Below, piece by piece: positions 26,011 through 35,317 of a stretch of 64,000 nt of DNA (the stretch's first letter is position 1; every line of letters begins with the position of its first letter). The translations under genes were made by a program, and so were the position numbers. The stretch is taken from the NCBI RefSeq assembly GCF_003253545.1, contig NZ_QKYV01000006.1, positions 186,001-250,000 of the forward strand, in the 5' to 3' direction. The stretch comes from Mesonia algae. GTDB lineage: Bacteria > Bacteroidota > Bacteroidia > Flavobacteriales > Flavobacteriaceae. The notes beneath the pieces were generated by a model. The model saw only the letters and a program-made list of their open reading frames with translations. It had not been told where the DNA came from and did not search any database.

Positions 26011-26018
26011 CAAAGGTA
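26011..26018 (-). promoter_or_regulatory. -7 box of the DEAD-box helicase gene
   Basis: On the minus strand TACCTTTG, an exact TAnnTTTG match, lies 17 bp before the ATG at 25993. There is no TTG at the usual -33 distance. It supports the ATG over the TTG at 26023, which lies upstream of this box. Confidence 0.45.
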
Positions 26019-26059
26019 AGCAATCCTTTACAGCTTATGTTATAAAAATAATTTATTTA

Positions 26060-26632
26060 TTATTCTGATAAATAACTGACTAGCTGTTTAAAAGCTCGTG
26101 CCCGATGGCTAATTTCATTTTTCTCATGGCTATTCATTTCGGCAAAGGTTTTATTTTTTCCTTCTGGCAAAAAAATAGGGTCATAACCAAAGCCTTTTTC
26201 TCCTCTTTTTTCTTCAATGATTTCTCCTGTACAAATTCCGGTAAATAAACTTTCATGGTCATTTAATGATAAAGCGATAACGGTTTTAAAGCGCGCACTT
26301 CTATTGTGCTTATCTTTTAAATTTTTAAGTAATTTTTTGATATTGGCATCGTTATTTTTTTCTTCGCCCGCGTAACGTGCAGAATATACACCAGGCTCAC
26401 CATTTAAGGATTCTACTTCTAAACCAGTATCATCTGCAAAGCAATTATAACCATATTTTTCGGTAACGTATTTGGCTTTTAGAATAGCGTTTCCATCAAT
26501 AGTATCGACAGTTTCAGCAATATCTTCGTGGCAACCAATTTCTGTTAAGGAAAGTAATTCTATATAATCTGGAAGCATGTTTTTAATTTCTACCAGTTTA
26601 TTTTTATTGTGCGTGGCAAATACAAGTCGCAT
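26060..26632 (-). CDS. rdgB: Non-canonical purine NTP pyrophosphatase (RdgB/HAM1)
   Basis: Hydrolyses dITP, ITP and XTP to monophosphates, keeping deaminated purines out of DNA and RNA. The 190 residues carry FATHNKNKLVEIKNML at 4-19, DDTGLEVESLNGEPGVYSAR near 67-86 (metal-binding Asp), GEKGFGYDPIF near 145-155 and SHRARAF near 176-182, all in the usual order. It follows rlmH by 37 bp on the minus strand and precedes the helicase gene. Confidence 0.96.
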   Translation of the reverse strand: MRLVFATHNKNKLVEIKNMLPDYIELLSLTEIGCHEDIAETVDTIDGNAILKAKYVTEKYGYNCFADDTGLEVESLNGEPGVYSARYAGEEKNNDANIKKLLKNLKDKHNRSARFKTVIALSLNDHESLFTGICTGEIIEEKRGEKGFGYDPIFLPEGKNKTFAEMNSHEKNEISHRARAFKQLVSYLSE

Positions 26633-26669
26633 AGGTTATAAGTTTTTTAATAATAAATTTACTAAAATT

Positions 26670-27143
26670 TTATCTGTGATGGTAGGGTTCGTTTTTTAGA
26701 ATGGTGAATGCTCGATATAATTGTTCCGTAAAGAATAGACGAACCATCTGGTGTGAAAAAGTCATTTTTGACAAAGCTATCTTTTGGTTGGCACGTTGGT
26801 ATACTTCGGGGGAAAATCCATAAGGTCCTCCAATAACAAAGATAAGTTGTTTCATTCCTGTATTCAGTTTCTTTTGAATTTCTTCTGAAAACTCTTCTGA
26901 CGTAAAACTTTTTCCTTTTTCATCTAAAAGCATTAAAATATCTGATGTATTCACGTGCTTCAGTATAAGCTCTCCTTCTTTTCCTTTTTGTGTGCTTTCG
27001 TCCATATTTTTAGTTTTCTTCAAATCGGGTATGATTTCGAAACTAAAATTACAATAGTGAGAAAGTCTTTTAGAATAAGTGCTAATGAGTTCTTTTAGAG
27101 AAGAATCGTCGGTTTTACCAACGGCTATAAGTTTAATTTGCAT
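26670..27143 (-). CDS. rlmH: 23S rRNA (pseudouridine-1915-N3)-methyltransferase
   Basis: A SPOUT methyltransferase that methylates pseudouridine 1915 in helix 69 of 23S rRNA on assembled ribosomes. The 157 residues end in the family C-terminus LYRAFTILKNEPYHHR and contain LLDEKGKSFTSEEF near 91-104 and FVIGGPYGFSPEV near 119-131. Its ATG overlaps the stop codon of the upstream secreted protein gene (TAATG), so the two are translationally coupled. Confidence 0.97.
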   Translation of the reverse strand: MQIKLIAVGKTDDSSLKELISTYSKRLSHYCNFSFEIIPDLKKTKNMDESTQKGKEGELILKHVNTSDILMLLDEKGKSFTSEEFSEEIQKKLNTGMKQLIFVIGGPYGFSPEVYQRANQKIALSKMTFSHQMVRLFFTEQLYRAFTILKNEPYHHR

Positions 27144-28006
27144 TAGAAACAGTATTTGAATTGATGGTAATTATAATCAAACCTAAAGATTCCTTTTCCG
27201 TCAGGGTATTCTCTACTTAAGGTTTTTTGATAATCTCTTTTGTGTTTTGACCAATCTTCATTTCTCAATAAACTTTTATAGTAATAGGTTTTAAAATAGC
27301 CTCCAGCTAAAAAATATTCTCCGTCTGGTTTTAAAATTAAAGTATGATGTAATTTTCCATATTTAAAGAAAATATCTTGGAGAACACCCCTGTCTTTAAA
27401 CCATGAAAAATTTTCGTATTTTGCCTCTAGAGAAGGTTGATCCATATGAAAAAACACCATTTTTAGGTTAAATTTTTCTTCATATTTGTCAATGCATTCA
27501 TTTACATCTATTGTCCATTGAGAAACAATTTCATCAAAAACATCTTTATTAAAGTCGTCTAGCTCATAGGGATATTCCTTTTTCTTAGAGCTTAATCTAT
27601 TGAGACTGTCAACTTCAACCTTCATTTTTTGATATTGTTTTTTATGCTTATTATGTAATTCTATCTCTCTTTCATAACTAAAAAGACTATCATATTTTTT
27701 GAACACAATTACTTGATCCGATTGAATGTTAATTCCTGCATCTTTAATAACAAGTTTTCTTAATTGTTCATACTCCTGCGAACTTATTTTGCCGAATTTG
27801 TACTTATATAGTACTTGGGAAAGAGCAATACTGTCTTTAGTGTAGGTTAAACATTTAAAAAGTTGATTTCCGCATTTTTTTTTGAAATCTATAAAAGAAA
27901 TTTTTTCACCGTTTTCATCTAAATACACATTATTTTGTGACATAGTGTATGCCGAGATGAGAAAAAATACAGTTGTAAATATAACTTTAAAGAAGAAATT
28001 TTTCAT
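27143..28006 (-). CDS. Secreted protein of unknown function, paralogue A
   Basis: From the ATG at 28006, 287 residues; a further upstream start would add nine residues before the signal peptide. Residues 1-23 form a signal peptide (MKNFFFKVIFTTVFFLISAY). Landmarks are YLDENGEKIS near 28-37, KCGNQLFKCL, KFGKISSQEYEQLRKL, YDSLFSYEREIELHN, SWFKDRGVLQDIF near 205-217 and LKPDGEYFLAGGYF near 228-241. The neighbouring gene encodes a related protein with the same landmarks in the same order. The C-terminal third resembles the last part of a thioredoxin-like domain (DRG ... LKPDGEYF) but no CxxC motif is present; this is weak. I do not recognise the family. Confidence 0.75.
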   Translation of the reverse strand: MKNFFFKVIFTTVFFLISAYTMSQNNVYLDENGEKISFIDFKKKCGNQLFKCLTYTKDSIALSQVLYKYKFGKISSQEYEQLRKLVIKDAGINIQSDQVIVFKKYDSLFSYEREIELHNKHKKQYQKMKVEVDSLNRLSSKKKEYPYELDDFNKDVFDEIVSQWTIDVNECIDKYEEKFNLKMVFFHMDQPSLEAKYENFSWFKDRGVLQDIFFKYGKLHHTLILKPDGEYFLAGGYFKTYYYKSLLRNEDWSKHKRDYQKTLSREYPDGKGIFRFDYNYHQFKYCF

Positions 28007-28058
28007 AATAGTAAGTTTTAGTCTAGGGCACAAGACAAATTAATTGATAAAAGTATAT

Positions 28059-28949
28059 TTAAAAACAATGTGCTTTATAGTGGTATCTAGATTCTCTTTT
28101 AAATAAACCTACGCCCATGATATTTCCGTAAAGAGATTTTTTATAATCTTCTTTGTAGTCGCTCCAATTTTTATTTTTAAGCAGCGTTTTTAAGATTTTG
28201 CTGTTATTGTTATAATGATAGTTGGATATAAAATATTCTCCGTCGGGTTTAAGAACTAAAAATCGAACTTTTTTAGAAGTTAGAGAATCTTGCATGTCAT
28301 TTTTTATAAAAACTGAATTAATAACACCCCTGTCTTTAACCCATTTGAAATCGGAATAATTTTTTTCGAATTTACTACTGTCAGAGTGCATAAAAACAAC
28401 ATTGATGTCAAACTTTTTTTCAAATTTTGTTTTACATTTTTTTTTCTTTTTACTGAATTTCTTAATTTTTTTTTCGAATATTTCTTTATTAAACTTGGAA
28501 AAATACGTTACCTTATTCTTTTTATAATATCGCTTGTATTCATCAATGTGTTTTTTGTAATAATTTATAAACTTTTCTTCGAGAAAATTGTGCATTTCTT
28601 TTGAAGCACGATAATCCGCCAAAGAATCATAATAGCTGATAAGTAATATTTTTTCATTACTTAGTTCTTCTTTACCATCTTTACTAAGTAATTTTTTTAT
28701 TTGATTCGCTTCTAGCGGACTTATCTTACCAAACTTTTGCTTAAGTCGTATTTGTGAAATCACAAATTCTTTGGTTTGTTTAATGACTAAGCATTGAAAA
28801 AGTAAATTAGAATTACATTTTTCATCAAAGTTATTAGCAGAAATTTCTTTTCCGTTTTCATCTAGATACACGTAAGTTTGAGATACTCCACGAACCGAAA
28901 TAAAGAAAATGGCGATTATAACAATGATTTGTAGTGTGTGTCTATTCAA
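28059..28949 (-). CDS. Secreted protein of unknown function, paralogue B
   Basis: 296 residues with a signal peptide (MNRHTLQIIVIIAIFFISVRGVS). There is no in-frame ATG before it, so the start must be the TTG at 28949. It matches its downstream neighbour over the full length: YLDENGKEIS, KCNSNLLFQCL, KFGKISPLEANQIKKL, YYDSLADYRASKEMHN, KWVKDRGVINSVF and LKPDGEYFI, with a similar WSDYKEDYKKSL. Between 130 and 175 it is extremely lysine-rich. A 52-bp gap separates the two genes, so this looks like a tandem duplication in one transcript with rlmH and rdgB. The function is unknown; export to the periplasm or surface is inferred from the signal peptide. Confidence 0.72.
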   Translation of the reverse strand: MNRHTLQIIVIIAIFFISVRGVSQTYVYLDENGKEISANNFDEKCNSNLLFQCLVIKQTKEFVISQIRLKQKFGKISPLEANQIKKLLSKDGKEELSNEKILLISYYDSLADYRASKEMHNFLEEKFINYYKKHIDEYKRYYKKNKVTYFSKFNKEIFEKKIKKFSKKKKKCKTKFEKKFDINVVFMHSDSSKFEKNYSDFKWVKDRGVINSVFIKNDMQDSLTSKKVRFLVLKPDGEYFISNYHYNNNSKILKTLLKNKNWSDYKEDYKKSLYGNIMGVGLFKRESRYHYKAHCF

Positions 28950-28995
28950 AAGTGTAAATTTTACTATATTTTAGTACTGCTAAAATAAATAAATA

Positions 28996-29856
28996 ATGAT
29001 TAGTCAGGAGCAATTCGAAAAAGAAGTACAAATAATAATAGAAAACGCTATTAGAGAAGATGTAGGAGATGGTGATCATAGCTCTCTAGCCTGTATTCCT
29101 AAAGCAGCAATCGGTAAAGCCAAGTTATTGGTTAAAGATGAGGGAATTATAGCAGGAGTGGATTTTGCTAAACAGGTTTTTAACTATGTGGATGAGGGGT
29201 TAAAAGTGGAAACTTTAAAAAAAGAGGGGGATGCTATAAAGCATGGAGACATTGTTTTTTACGTTACCGGAAGCAGTCAATCTATATTGAAAGCAGAACG
29301 TTTAGTTTTAAATGCCATGCAGCGTATGAGTGCTATTGCAACAAAAACTAAAGAATATGCAGATAAAATAAAGCATACTAAAGCAAAAGTCTTAGATACA
29401 AGAAAAACTACACCAGGAATTCGTGCTATTGAGAAATGGGCAGTAAAAATAGGAGGAGGGGAGAACCACCGTTTTGCTTTGTATGATATGGTCATGCTCA
29501 AGGATAACCATATTGATTTCTGTGGAGGGATTACCCAAGCCATACAAAAAACACAAGCTTATTTAAAAGAGAACCAACTTGATCTAAAAATCATTGTTGA
29601 AGCAAGAAATCTAACTGAGATTCAAGAAATACTTCAAAATAAAGGGGTTCATCGTATTTTAATCGATAACTTTAATTATGAAGATACTAAAAAGGCGGTG
29701 CATATGATTGGAGATTTCTGTCAAACGGAATCTAGTGGAGGGATCACTTTAGAAACCATAAGAAATTATGCAGAATGTGGTGTAGACTTCATATCGAGTG
29801 GGGCATTAACACATTCGGTTTCAAATTTAGATTTAAGTTTAAAAGCAGTTGAGTAA
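28996..29856 (+). CDS. nadC: Nicotinate-nucleotide pyrophosphorylase (carboxylating)
   Basis: Quinolinate phosphoribosyltransferase: converts quinolinate and PRPP to nicotinate mononucleotide, CO2 and PPi in de novo NAD synthesis. The 286 residues contain DVGDGDHSS near 21-29, NAMQRMSAIAT near 107-117, LDTRKTTPGIRAIEKWAVKIGGG near 133-155, HRFALYDMVMLKDNH near 157-171 and the C-terminal SGALTHS. nadA and nadB are not in the window. Its stop codon is directly followed by the ATG of the YihY gene with no gap, so the two share a transcript. Confidence 0.96.
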   Translation: MISQEQFEKEVQIIIENAIREDVGDGDHSSLACIPKAAIGKAKLLVKDEGIIAGVDFAKQVFNYVDEGLKVETLKKEGDAIKHGDIVFYVTGSSQSILKAERLVLNAMQRMSAIATKTKEYADKIKHTKAKVLDTRKTTPGIRAIEKWAVKIGGGENHRFALYDMVMLKDNHIDFCGGITQAIQKTQAYLKENQLDLKIIVEARNLTEIQEILQNKGVHRILIDNFNYEDTKKAVHMIGDFCQTESSGGITLETIRNYAECGVDFISSGALTHSVSNLDLSLKAVE

Positions 29857-30777
29857 ATGCCAGAAAAGGAAGAAGGAAAAGATAAAAACACTTCTATATT
29901 AAACTGGTTAGAGAAAAAGAGCAAAGCTATTATTCTTCCCGGTTTAGAAGGTTTAAGTCTGTACGATTTAGGTGAAATTTATACGGTAGGAATCGTTAAA
30001 GGAACTTTTTCTACACGGGCAAGTTCGATAGCTTTTAGCTTTTTCATGGCTATATTTCCTTTTTTGTTATTTATCTTAAATCTTATTCCATTTGTTTGGT
30101 TTATTGATGACTTCCATTTAAAACTCTTGGCGTTCTTAGATTCTCTATTGCCTCCTCAAACATCTAGCTTTTTTAATGAGATATTTTTTGATATTTTCAA
30201 CACGCCTAGAGCTGGTTTATTATCATTTGTGTTTGTCTTATCTATTTTTTTAATGACCAATGGTATTAATGCAATTTTTACGGGGTTTGAGTACTCTTAT
30301 CATACCCACATTAACCGATCTATAATAAGACAGTACTTTGTTGCCTTAGGAGTTTCATTAATTATAGCTTTCATGCTTTTGGTAGCGGTAATTGTAGTAT
30401 TCTACCTTACTTATATTATTGAAAACTTAGAAGCTATAGGTGTTTTTTCCGATAGTCTTATGTGGGCCCAAATAGGAAGGTATGTTGTTTTTATTCTTAT
30501 CATTTACAATGCCGTAGCTACTTTATATTACTTCGGAACTAAAGAAGGTAGGCAATCTAGGTATTTTTCGATAGGAGCCGTTTTTACTATGGTATTAATT
30601 TTGATTACTACTTTCTTGTTTAAGATATATATAGAGAACTTTAGTAGCTATAATGAATTGTATGGATCGATTGGAGTATTGTTAATATTAATGTTATATA
30701 TATGGTTAAATGCTAATATTTTATTGCTGGGTTTTGAATTAAATGCATCAATTTATAGATTAAAGCAAAAAAAATAA
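29857..30777 (+). CDS. YihY/BrkB family inner membrane protein
   Basis: 306 residues with a soluble start (1-55) and about six membrane segments, near 58-80, 115-135, 155-185, 200-222, 230-255 and 270-295. The family block STRASSIAFSFFMAIFPFLLF lies at about 54-74. YihY proteins were once annotated as ribonuclease BN in error; the true function is unknown, and export or envelope roles have been proposed. The gene follows nadC with no spacer. Confidence 0.85.
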   Translation: MPEKEEGKDKNTSILNWLEKKSKAIILPGLEGLSLYDLGEIYTVGIVKGTFSTRASSIAFSFFMAIFPFLLFILNLIPFVWFIDDFHLKLLAFLDSLLPPQTSSFFNEIFFDIFNTPRAGLLSFVFVLSIFLMTNGINAIFTGFEYSYHTHINRSIIRQYFVALGVSLIIAFMLLVAVIVVFYLTYIIENLEAIGVFSDSLMWAQIGRYVVFILIIYNAVATLYYFGTKEGRQSRYFSIGAVFTMVLILITTFLFKIYIENFSSYNELYGSIGVLLILMLYIWLNANILLLGFELNASIYRLKQKK

Positions 30778-30812
30778 TATCTTAAACCACAATAATTTTA
30801 AACTTATTTATC

Positions 30813-31376
30813 ATGAATAAAATAGCTTTTATTTTAGCAGTAGTATTTGCAGTAAACTTCTCATTTGCACAAACAAAAGAAGTAGGAGGAATAAATTTAC
30901 CTACATCTGAAACTTTTGGAGAACACAAGGTAACTTTAAACGGAGCAGGAATTAGAGAGAAGCTATGGTTAGATTTATATGTGGGGGGACTTTACCTTAC
31001 CAATAAATCATCTAATGCAAATGAAATTTTAAATAGTAATGAAGCTATGGCTGTAAAGTTACATATTGTCTCTAAATTAGTAAGTAGTAGCAAGATGATC
31101 GATGCTGTAGAAGAGGGTTTTGAAAATTCTACGAATGGTAAAGTAGGTCCGCTTCAATCTAAAATAAATCAGTTTATAGGATTTTTTAAAGAAGAAATAA
31201 AAAAAGGAGATGTTTTTGATATTACTTATCAACCTGGCAAAGGAGTAGTGTCTTATAAAAATGGAGAAGAAAAAGGAACCATTAAAGGAGCAGACTTTAA
31301 AAAAGCTTTATTTGGAATATGGTTATCAAATAGACCTGCAGATGATGATCTAAAAGAAGGAATGTTAGGGGAATAA
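30813..31376 (+). CDS. Chalcone-isomerase-like secreted protein
   Basis: 187 residues with a signal peptide (MNKIAFILAVVFAVNFSFA, cleavage near 19). The remaining part matches the bacterial chalcone-isomerase-like family: VGGINLPTSETFGEHKVTLNGAGIR then LDLYVGGLYL near 52-61, and KALFGIWLSNRPADDDLKEGMLG at the end. In bacteria this fold usually binds fatty acids or lipids and does not act on chalcone; no plant-type enzymatic activity should be assumed. It lies 35 bp after the YihY gene on the same strand. Confidence 0.85.
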   Translation: MNKIAFILAVVFAVNFSFAQTKEVGGINLPTSETFGEHKVTLNGAGIREKLWLDLYVGGLYLTNKSSNANEILNSNEAMAVKLHIVSKLVSSSKMIDAVEEGFENSTNGKVGPLQSKINQFIGFFKEEIKKGDVFDITYQPGKGVVSYKNGEEKGTIKGADFKKALFGIWLSNRPADDDLKEGMLGE

Positions 31377-31414
31377 TTTATTTTGAATAGCATATTAATT
31401 TACCCTTATATATT

Positions 31415-31831
31415 ATGAAATACATATTAATACTTTTTGTTTGTATAGCTTCTTCACAGTTAGCAATAAGTCAATCGGTTTTTGGGAAATGGGAGATACT
31501 TAAAGAGTCAGGAGAAGTGCGTTCTATTATAGAAATTTATGAAAACGATGGTATTGTAAATGGAAAAGTAATAGAGATATTAGACGAAGAAAAAGAAGAT
31601 AACTTGTGTGTAGAATGTGAAGGAGAGGAAAAAAATAAAAAAATCTTAGGTTTAGTATTATTAAAAGATTTTAAGAAAGATCAAGAAAAATATGTTGATG
31701 GTACTATTTTAAACCCCGATGATGGTAAAATATATAAATCAAAAATTTGGGTAGATGAGGATAATCCCAATATTTTAAATGTTCGTGGCTATATAGGTTT
31801 TTTTATAAAACTATGGAGTGGCGAAGATTAA
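31415..31831 (+). CDS. DUF2147 secreted protein
   Basis: 138 residues with a signal peptide (MKYILILFVCIASSQLAISQ). The mature part matches DUF2147, a small beta-barrel: SVFGKWEI near 21-28, RSIIEIYENDGIVNGKVIEI, a CVECEGEEKNKKILGLVLLKDF stretch with a CxxC-like pair, LNPDDGKIYKSKIWVD and LNVRGYIGFF. Family members occur widely in Bacteroidetes and Proteobacteria and resemble lipocalin-type binding proteins; the ligand is unknown. A 40-bp perfect palindromic terminator follows 22 bp after the stop codon. Confidence 0.85.
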   Translation: MKYILILFVCIASSQLAISQSVFGKWEILKESGEVRSIIEIYENDGIVNGKVIEILDEEKEDNLCVECEGEEKNKKILGLVLLKDFKKDQEKYVDGTILNPDDGKIYKSKIWVDEDNPNILNVRGYIGFFIKLWSGED

Positions 31832-31853
31832 TAGAATAATTATTATCAAATTA

Positions 31854-31893
31854 AAAAAAGCACGAATTAATTTAAATTAATTCGTGCTTTTTT
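31854..31893 (+). terminator. 40-bp perfect palindromic terminator
   Basis: An inverted repeat with no mismatch: left arm GCACGAATTAATTT at 31860-31873 and right arm at 31874-31887, flanked by six A and six T, giving 40 bp of perfect palindrome and a T tract. It would stop the DUF2147 transcript and separates it from priA. Confidence 0.9.
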
Positions 31894-31946
31894 ATTTTGT
31901 ACTTTAAAATCCTTTATACCTTTACTTTTAAAACTTTCAATTTAAA

Positions 31947-34397
31947 ATGAATCACTTTGTAGATGTCATATTGCCGTTACCACTTCCGTCAAGGTTTACT
32001 TATCAGGTTCGAGAAGAAGAGATTGGTGACTTAAAGAAAGGAATGCGAGTGGCAGTTCCTTTTGGAAAAACGAAAGTATATACAGGTATTACTGCAAATA
32101 TTCATCAAGAAGCTCCAAAAATCTATAAGGCAAAATTCATAGAGCAAATATTGGATGATAAGCCTATCGTGACCCAAACGCAGTTAAAATTTTGGAAGTG
32201 GCTTTCTTCATATTATATGTGTGCAGAAGGAGATATCTTAAAAGCCGCTCTACCAGGAGCTTTTTTATTGGAAAGCGAAACAGTAGTAGAATTAAACACC
32301 AAAACTGATATTGATGAAGAAGGTTTAACCGATGAAGAATATTTGGTTTACGAAGCATTGCAGAATCAATCTGTCATTAAAATAAAAGAGATAAGCAATC
32401 TTTTAGGAAAGAAAAATGTACTCAACATATTACAAAAACTCGTAGCAAAGAATGTGGCTGTAGTTAGTCAAGAGCTTTATAAGCAATATAAGCCTAAACT
32501 TATTAGGTATATAAAGTTAGCCGAGTTATATAATAAAGAAGAAGAATTACAACAACTTTTAGAAACTTTAAATAATGCACCTAAGCAGAGTAGTGTTGTG
32601 TTAACCTTGTTTTCGCTTTTAGCAAAATCTAAAAAACCTATAAGTGTAAAGCAATTGATTAAAGAAAGTGAAGCCTCTGCGGCGATTATAAAAACCTTGG
32701 TAGATAAAGGTGTTTTAGATGAATATTATTTGCAGAAAGATCGAACAGATACTCAGCAGCAAGTAGAAAAATTTCAAGTTAATCTCAACGAGAATCAACA
32801 ACAAGCTTACACGGAAATAAATGAAAATTTTCAAGCTAATAAAGTTACTTTATTACATGGAATAACCTCTTCAGGTAAAACTGAAATCTATATTCAACTT
32901 ATTAAAGACGTTATTTCACAAGGAAAGCAAGTCCTCTATCTTTTACCTGAAATTGCTTTAACCACGCAGCTTATATCTCGTCTACAACAATATTTTGGGG
33001 AAGATGTATTGGTATTTCATAGTAAATATTCGCTGAATGAAAGGGTGGAGGTTTATCAACACGTGTTAGAGCAAACCAAAGGAAAAATTGTGATTGGAGC
33101 CAGGTCCTCTATTTTTCTTCCTTTTCAAGATTTAGGGCTTATTATCGTAGACGAATCTCATGAAACTACATTTAAACAATATGATCCTGCACCGCGTTAC
33201 CATGCTAGAGATGCTTCTGTAGTGCTATCAAATATTACCAAAGCAAATTTATTGTTAGGATCTGCGACACCAAGTTTAGAAAGTTACTTTAACGCACAGC
33301 ATCATAAATATGGCTTAGTCTCATTAAATAGGCGATATGGTAATGTACTGCCTCCTCAAGTAGAATTAGTAGATGTAAAAGAAAAGTACAAAAAGAAGTT
33401 GATGAAAGGTCGATTTTCTGATACGCTTTTAGAGGAAATGAAAATTACCTTATCGGAAGGGAAGCAAGTTATTCTTTTTCAAAACCGAAGAGGGTTTTCT
33501 CCCATCTTAGAATGTAATACATGTGGTCATTCGCCTCAATGTCCTAATTGTGATGTTAGTTTAACTTACCATAAGCACAACAATTCTTTGCGTTGTCATT
33601 ACTGTGGCTATCATATAGCTATGCAATTGCAATGTATCGCCTGTAAGAGTACAGAGGTGACTACTAAAGGTTTTGGTACAGAACAAATAGAAACAGAACT
33701 AAAATCCTTATTTCCTAATCATAAAATAGGAAGAATGGATTTGGATACCACGCGTGGTAAACACGGATATGAAAAAATCATAACTGCTTTTGAGCAGCAA
33801 GAAATAGATATTCTTATAGGCACTCAAATGCTAACTAAAGGATTAGATTTTAGAAACGTGGATTTAGTAGGGGTGATGAGTGCAGATAGTCTTCTAAATT
33901 TCCCAGACTTTAGAGCTCATGAAAGGAGTTTTCATATGCTAGTGCAAGTAGCAGGGCGAGCAGGAAGAACAAAACAAAGAGGAAAGGTGCTTATTCAAAC
34001 TTACAATCCGAATCATCAAATTTTGCAACAAGTAACTACGAATAGTTACCTTGAAATGTATAAAGAACAATTACAAGAGAGACAGAATTATAAATATCCG
34101 CCATTTTATAGATTGATTAAGCTAACTTTTAAAGCTAAAGATTTTAATACAGTAAATGAGGCTTCTTCATGGTTTGCTAAAGGTTTGATTCAAGGTTTAA
34201 AAGAAAATGTTTTAGGGCCAGAGTTTCCTCCCGTAGCAAGAATAAGAAATGAATATTATAAAAATATCATTATCAAGATTCCTCCAGAGCATTCAATCTC
34301 TAAAACAAAAGAATTTATAGAAAAAGTAAGAAAAACTTACGATTCTGTAGGAAGTTTTAAAAAAGTAAGGCTAATTTTAAACGTAGATCCTTATTAA
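31947..34397 (+). CDS. priA: Primosomal protein N' (PriA helicase)
   Basis: Restarts stalled replication forks: binds branched DNA, unwinds 3'-5' and reloads the replicative helicase. The 816 residues begin with the PriA 3'-DNA-binding domain (VDVILPLPLPSRFTY). Helicase motifs: Walker A GITSSGKTEIY near 305-315, DESHE near 401-405 and SATPSLES near 438-445. Four CxxC pairs (CNTC, CPNC, CHYC, CIAC) near 528-575 form the two zinc sites. Motif V/VI stretch IGTQMLTKGLDF and QVAGRAGR near 668-675 follow. The length is usual for Bacteroidetes PriA. It overlaps the convergent LytTR gene by 4 bp. Confidence 0.97.
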   Translation: MNHFVDVILPLPLPSRFTYQVREEEIGDLKKGMRVAVPFGKTKVYTGITANIHQEAPKIYKAKFIEQILDDKPIVTQTQLKFWKWLSSYYMCAEGDILKAALPGAFLLESETVVELNTKTDIDEEGLTDEEYLVYEALQNQSVIKIKEISNLLGKKNVLNILQKLVAKNVAVVSQELYKQYKPKLIRYIKLAELYNKEEELQQLLETLNNAPKQSSVVLTLFSLLAKSKKPISVKQLIKESEASAAIIKTLVDKGVLDEYYLQKDRTDTQQQVEKFQVNLNENQQQAYTEINENFQANKVTLLHGITSSGKTEIYIQLIKDVISQGKQVLYLLPEIALTTQLISRLQQYFGEDVLVFHSKYSLNERVEVYQHVLEQTKGKIVIGARSSIFLPFQDLGLIIVDESHETTFKQYDPAPRYHARDASVVLSNITKANLLLGSATPSLESYFNAQHHKYGLVSLNRRYGNVLPPQVELVDVKEKYKKKLMKGRFSDTLLEEMKITLSEGKQVILFQNRRGFSPILECNTCGHSPQCPNCDVSLTYHKHNNSLRCHYCGYHIAMQLQCIACKSTEVTTKGFGTEQIETELKSLFPNHKIGRMDLDTTRGKHGYEKIITAFEQQEIDILIGTQMLTKGLDFRNVDLVGVMSADSLLNFPDFRAHERSFHMLVQVAGRAGRTKQRGKVLIQTYNPNHQILQQVTTNSYLEMYKEQLQERQNYKYPPFYRLIKLTFKAKDFNTVNEASSWFAKGLIQGLKENVLGPEFPPVARIRNEYYKNIIIKIPPEHSISKTKEFIEKVRKTYDSVGSFKKVRLILNVDPY

Positions 34398-35113
34398 CTG
34401 TGGGTAATTATACCAGATAGAGCTTCTTCTAATGTTTTCTTACGGTTTCGGCTAATAGGCATTTCAAAATCATCAACCCAAATAGTTTTAGCATTGTAAT
34501 GTTTTACTCTGAATAAGTTTATAATATACGACTTATGTATACGCATAAACTGATTTTTAGGCAGTTTTTCTTCAAAACCTTTCATGGTTGAAAGAACCGT
34601 ATAAGTTTGGTCATCTGTAAAAACCTTTACATAGTCTCCAAAAGCTTCAACGTACTTTACATTCTTTAGGAAAAGCTTAAAGTTTTTGAGGTTACTTTTT
34701 ATAAAAATGTAATTACTATCACTAGAATAGAGTTTTTCGTTCTTTAAATAATGAAGATCAATTGCTTTTTTTACCGCTATATTAAACCTTTTAATTTCTA
34801 CGGGTTTCTGTAAGTAATCGACAGCTTCATAATCAAAAGCTTGGAAAGCATACTGGGTTTTACCTGTAATGAAAATAATATCTGGTTTAATTTCAAGATT
34901 ATCTAATAAATCAAACCCCGACAGAATAGGCATTTCAATATCTAAAAATATTAAATCGACCTCTAGTTTATTTAAAACCTCTTTAGTTTTTAGACCGTTA
35001 TTATATTCTCCAACAAGCTCAAGGTTAGGGTGATCTTTAACTAATTTAGTAATAGATAATCGTTGTATACTCGAATCGTCTACTACGATACATTTTAACT
35101 TAATATCTTTCAA
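34394..35113 (-). CDS. LytTR family response regulator
   Basis: 239-residue two-component regulator. The receiver domain (5-125) has the acidic pair D12-D13, the phospho-acceptor D58 in LIFLDIEMP and the conserved Lys in LQKPVEIK near 108. The LytTR DNA-binding domain covers about 140-235 (KFFLKNVKYVEAFGDYVKV then FMRIHKSYIINL). No histidine kinase is adjacent, so its partner is encoded elsewhere; LytTR regulators in Bacteroidetes often pair with HisKA-type or 7TM/Y-Y-Y sensor kinases. Target genes cannot be inferred. Confidence 0.92.
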   Translation of the reverse strand: MKDIKLKCIVVDDSSIQRLSITKLVKDHPNLELVGEYNNGLKTKEVLNKLEVDLIFLDIEMPILSGFDLLDNLEIKPDIIFITGKTQYAFQAFDYEAVDYLQKPVEIKRFNIAVKKAIDLHYLKNEKLYSSDSNYIFIKSNLKNFKLFLKNVKYVEAFGDYVKVFTDDQTYTVLSTMKGFEEKLPKNQFMRIHKSYIINLFRVKHYNAKTIWVDDFEMPISRNRKKTLEEALSGIITHS

Positions 35114-35317
35114 AATAAAATTATGTTTGTTTTTTTAAATCATACGAAATTTAAGCACTTTTAGATTTCTAAAAATAGAAACTTATTTATAAAGCACAAA
35201 AACTAATACTAAAGTTAAATTTAGCATAAATTTTTCGATTTTTAAACCATCATAGGTCTTTTTTAAATCTCTCTTAAACAAATTGAGAGTCAAAAATAAA
35301 CAAAAAACCTCTGTATA

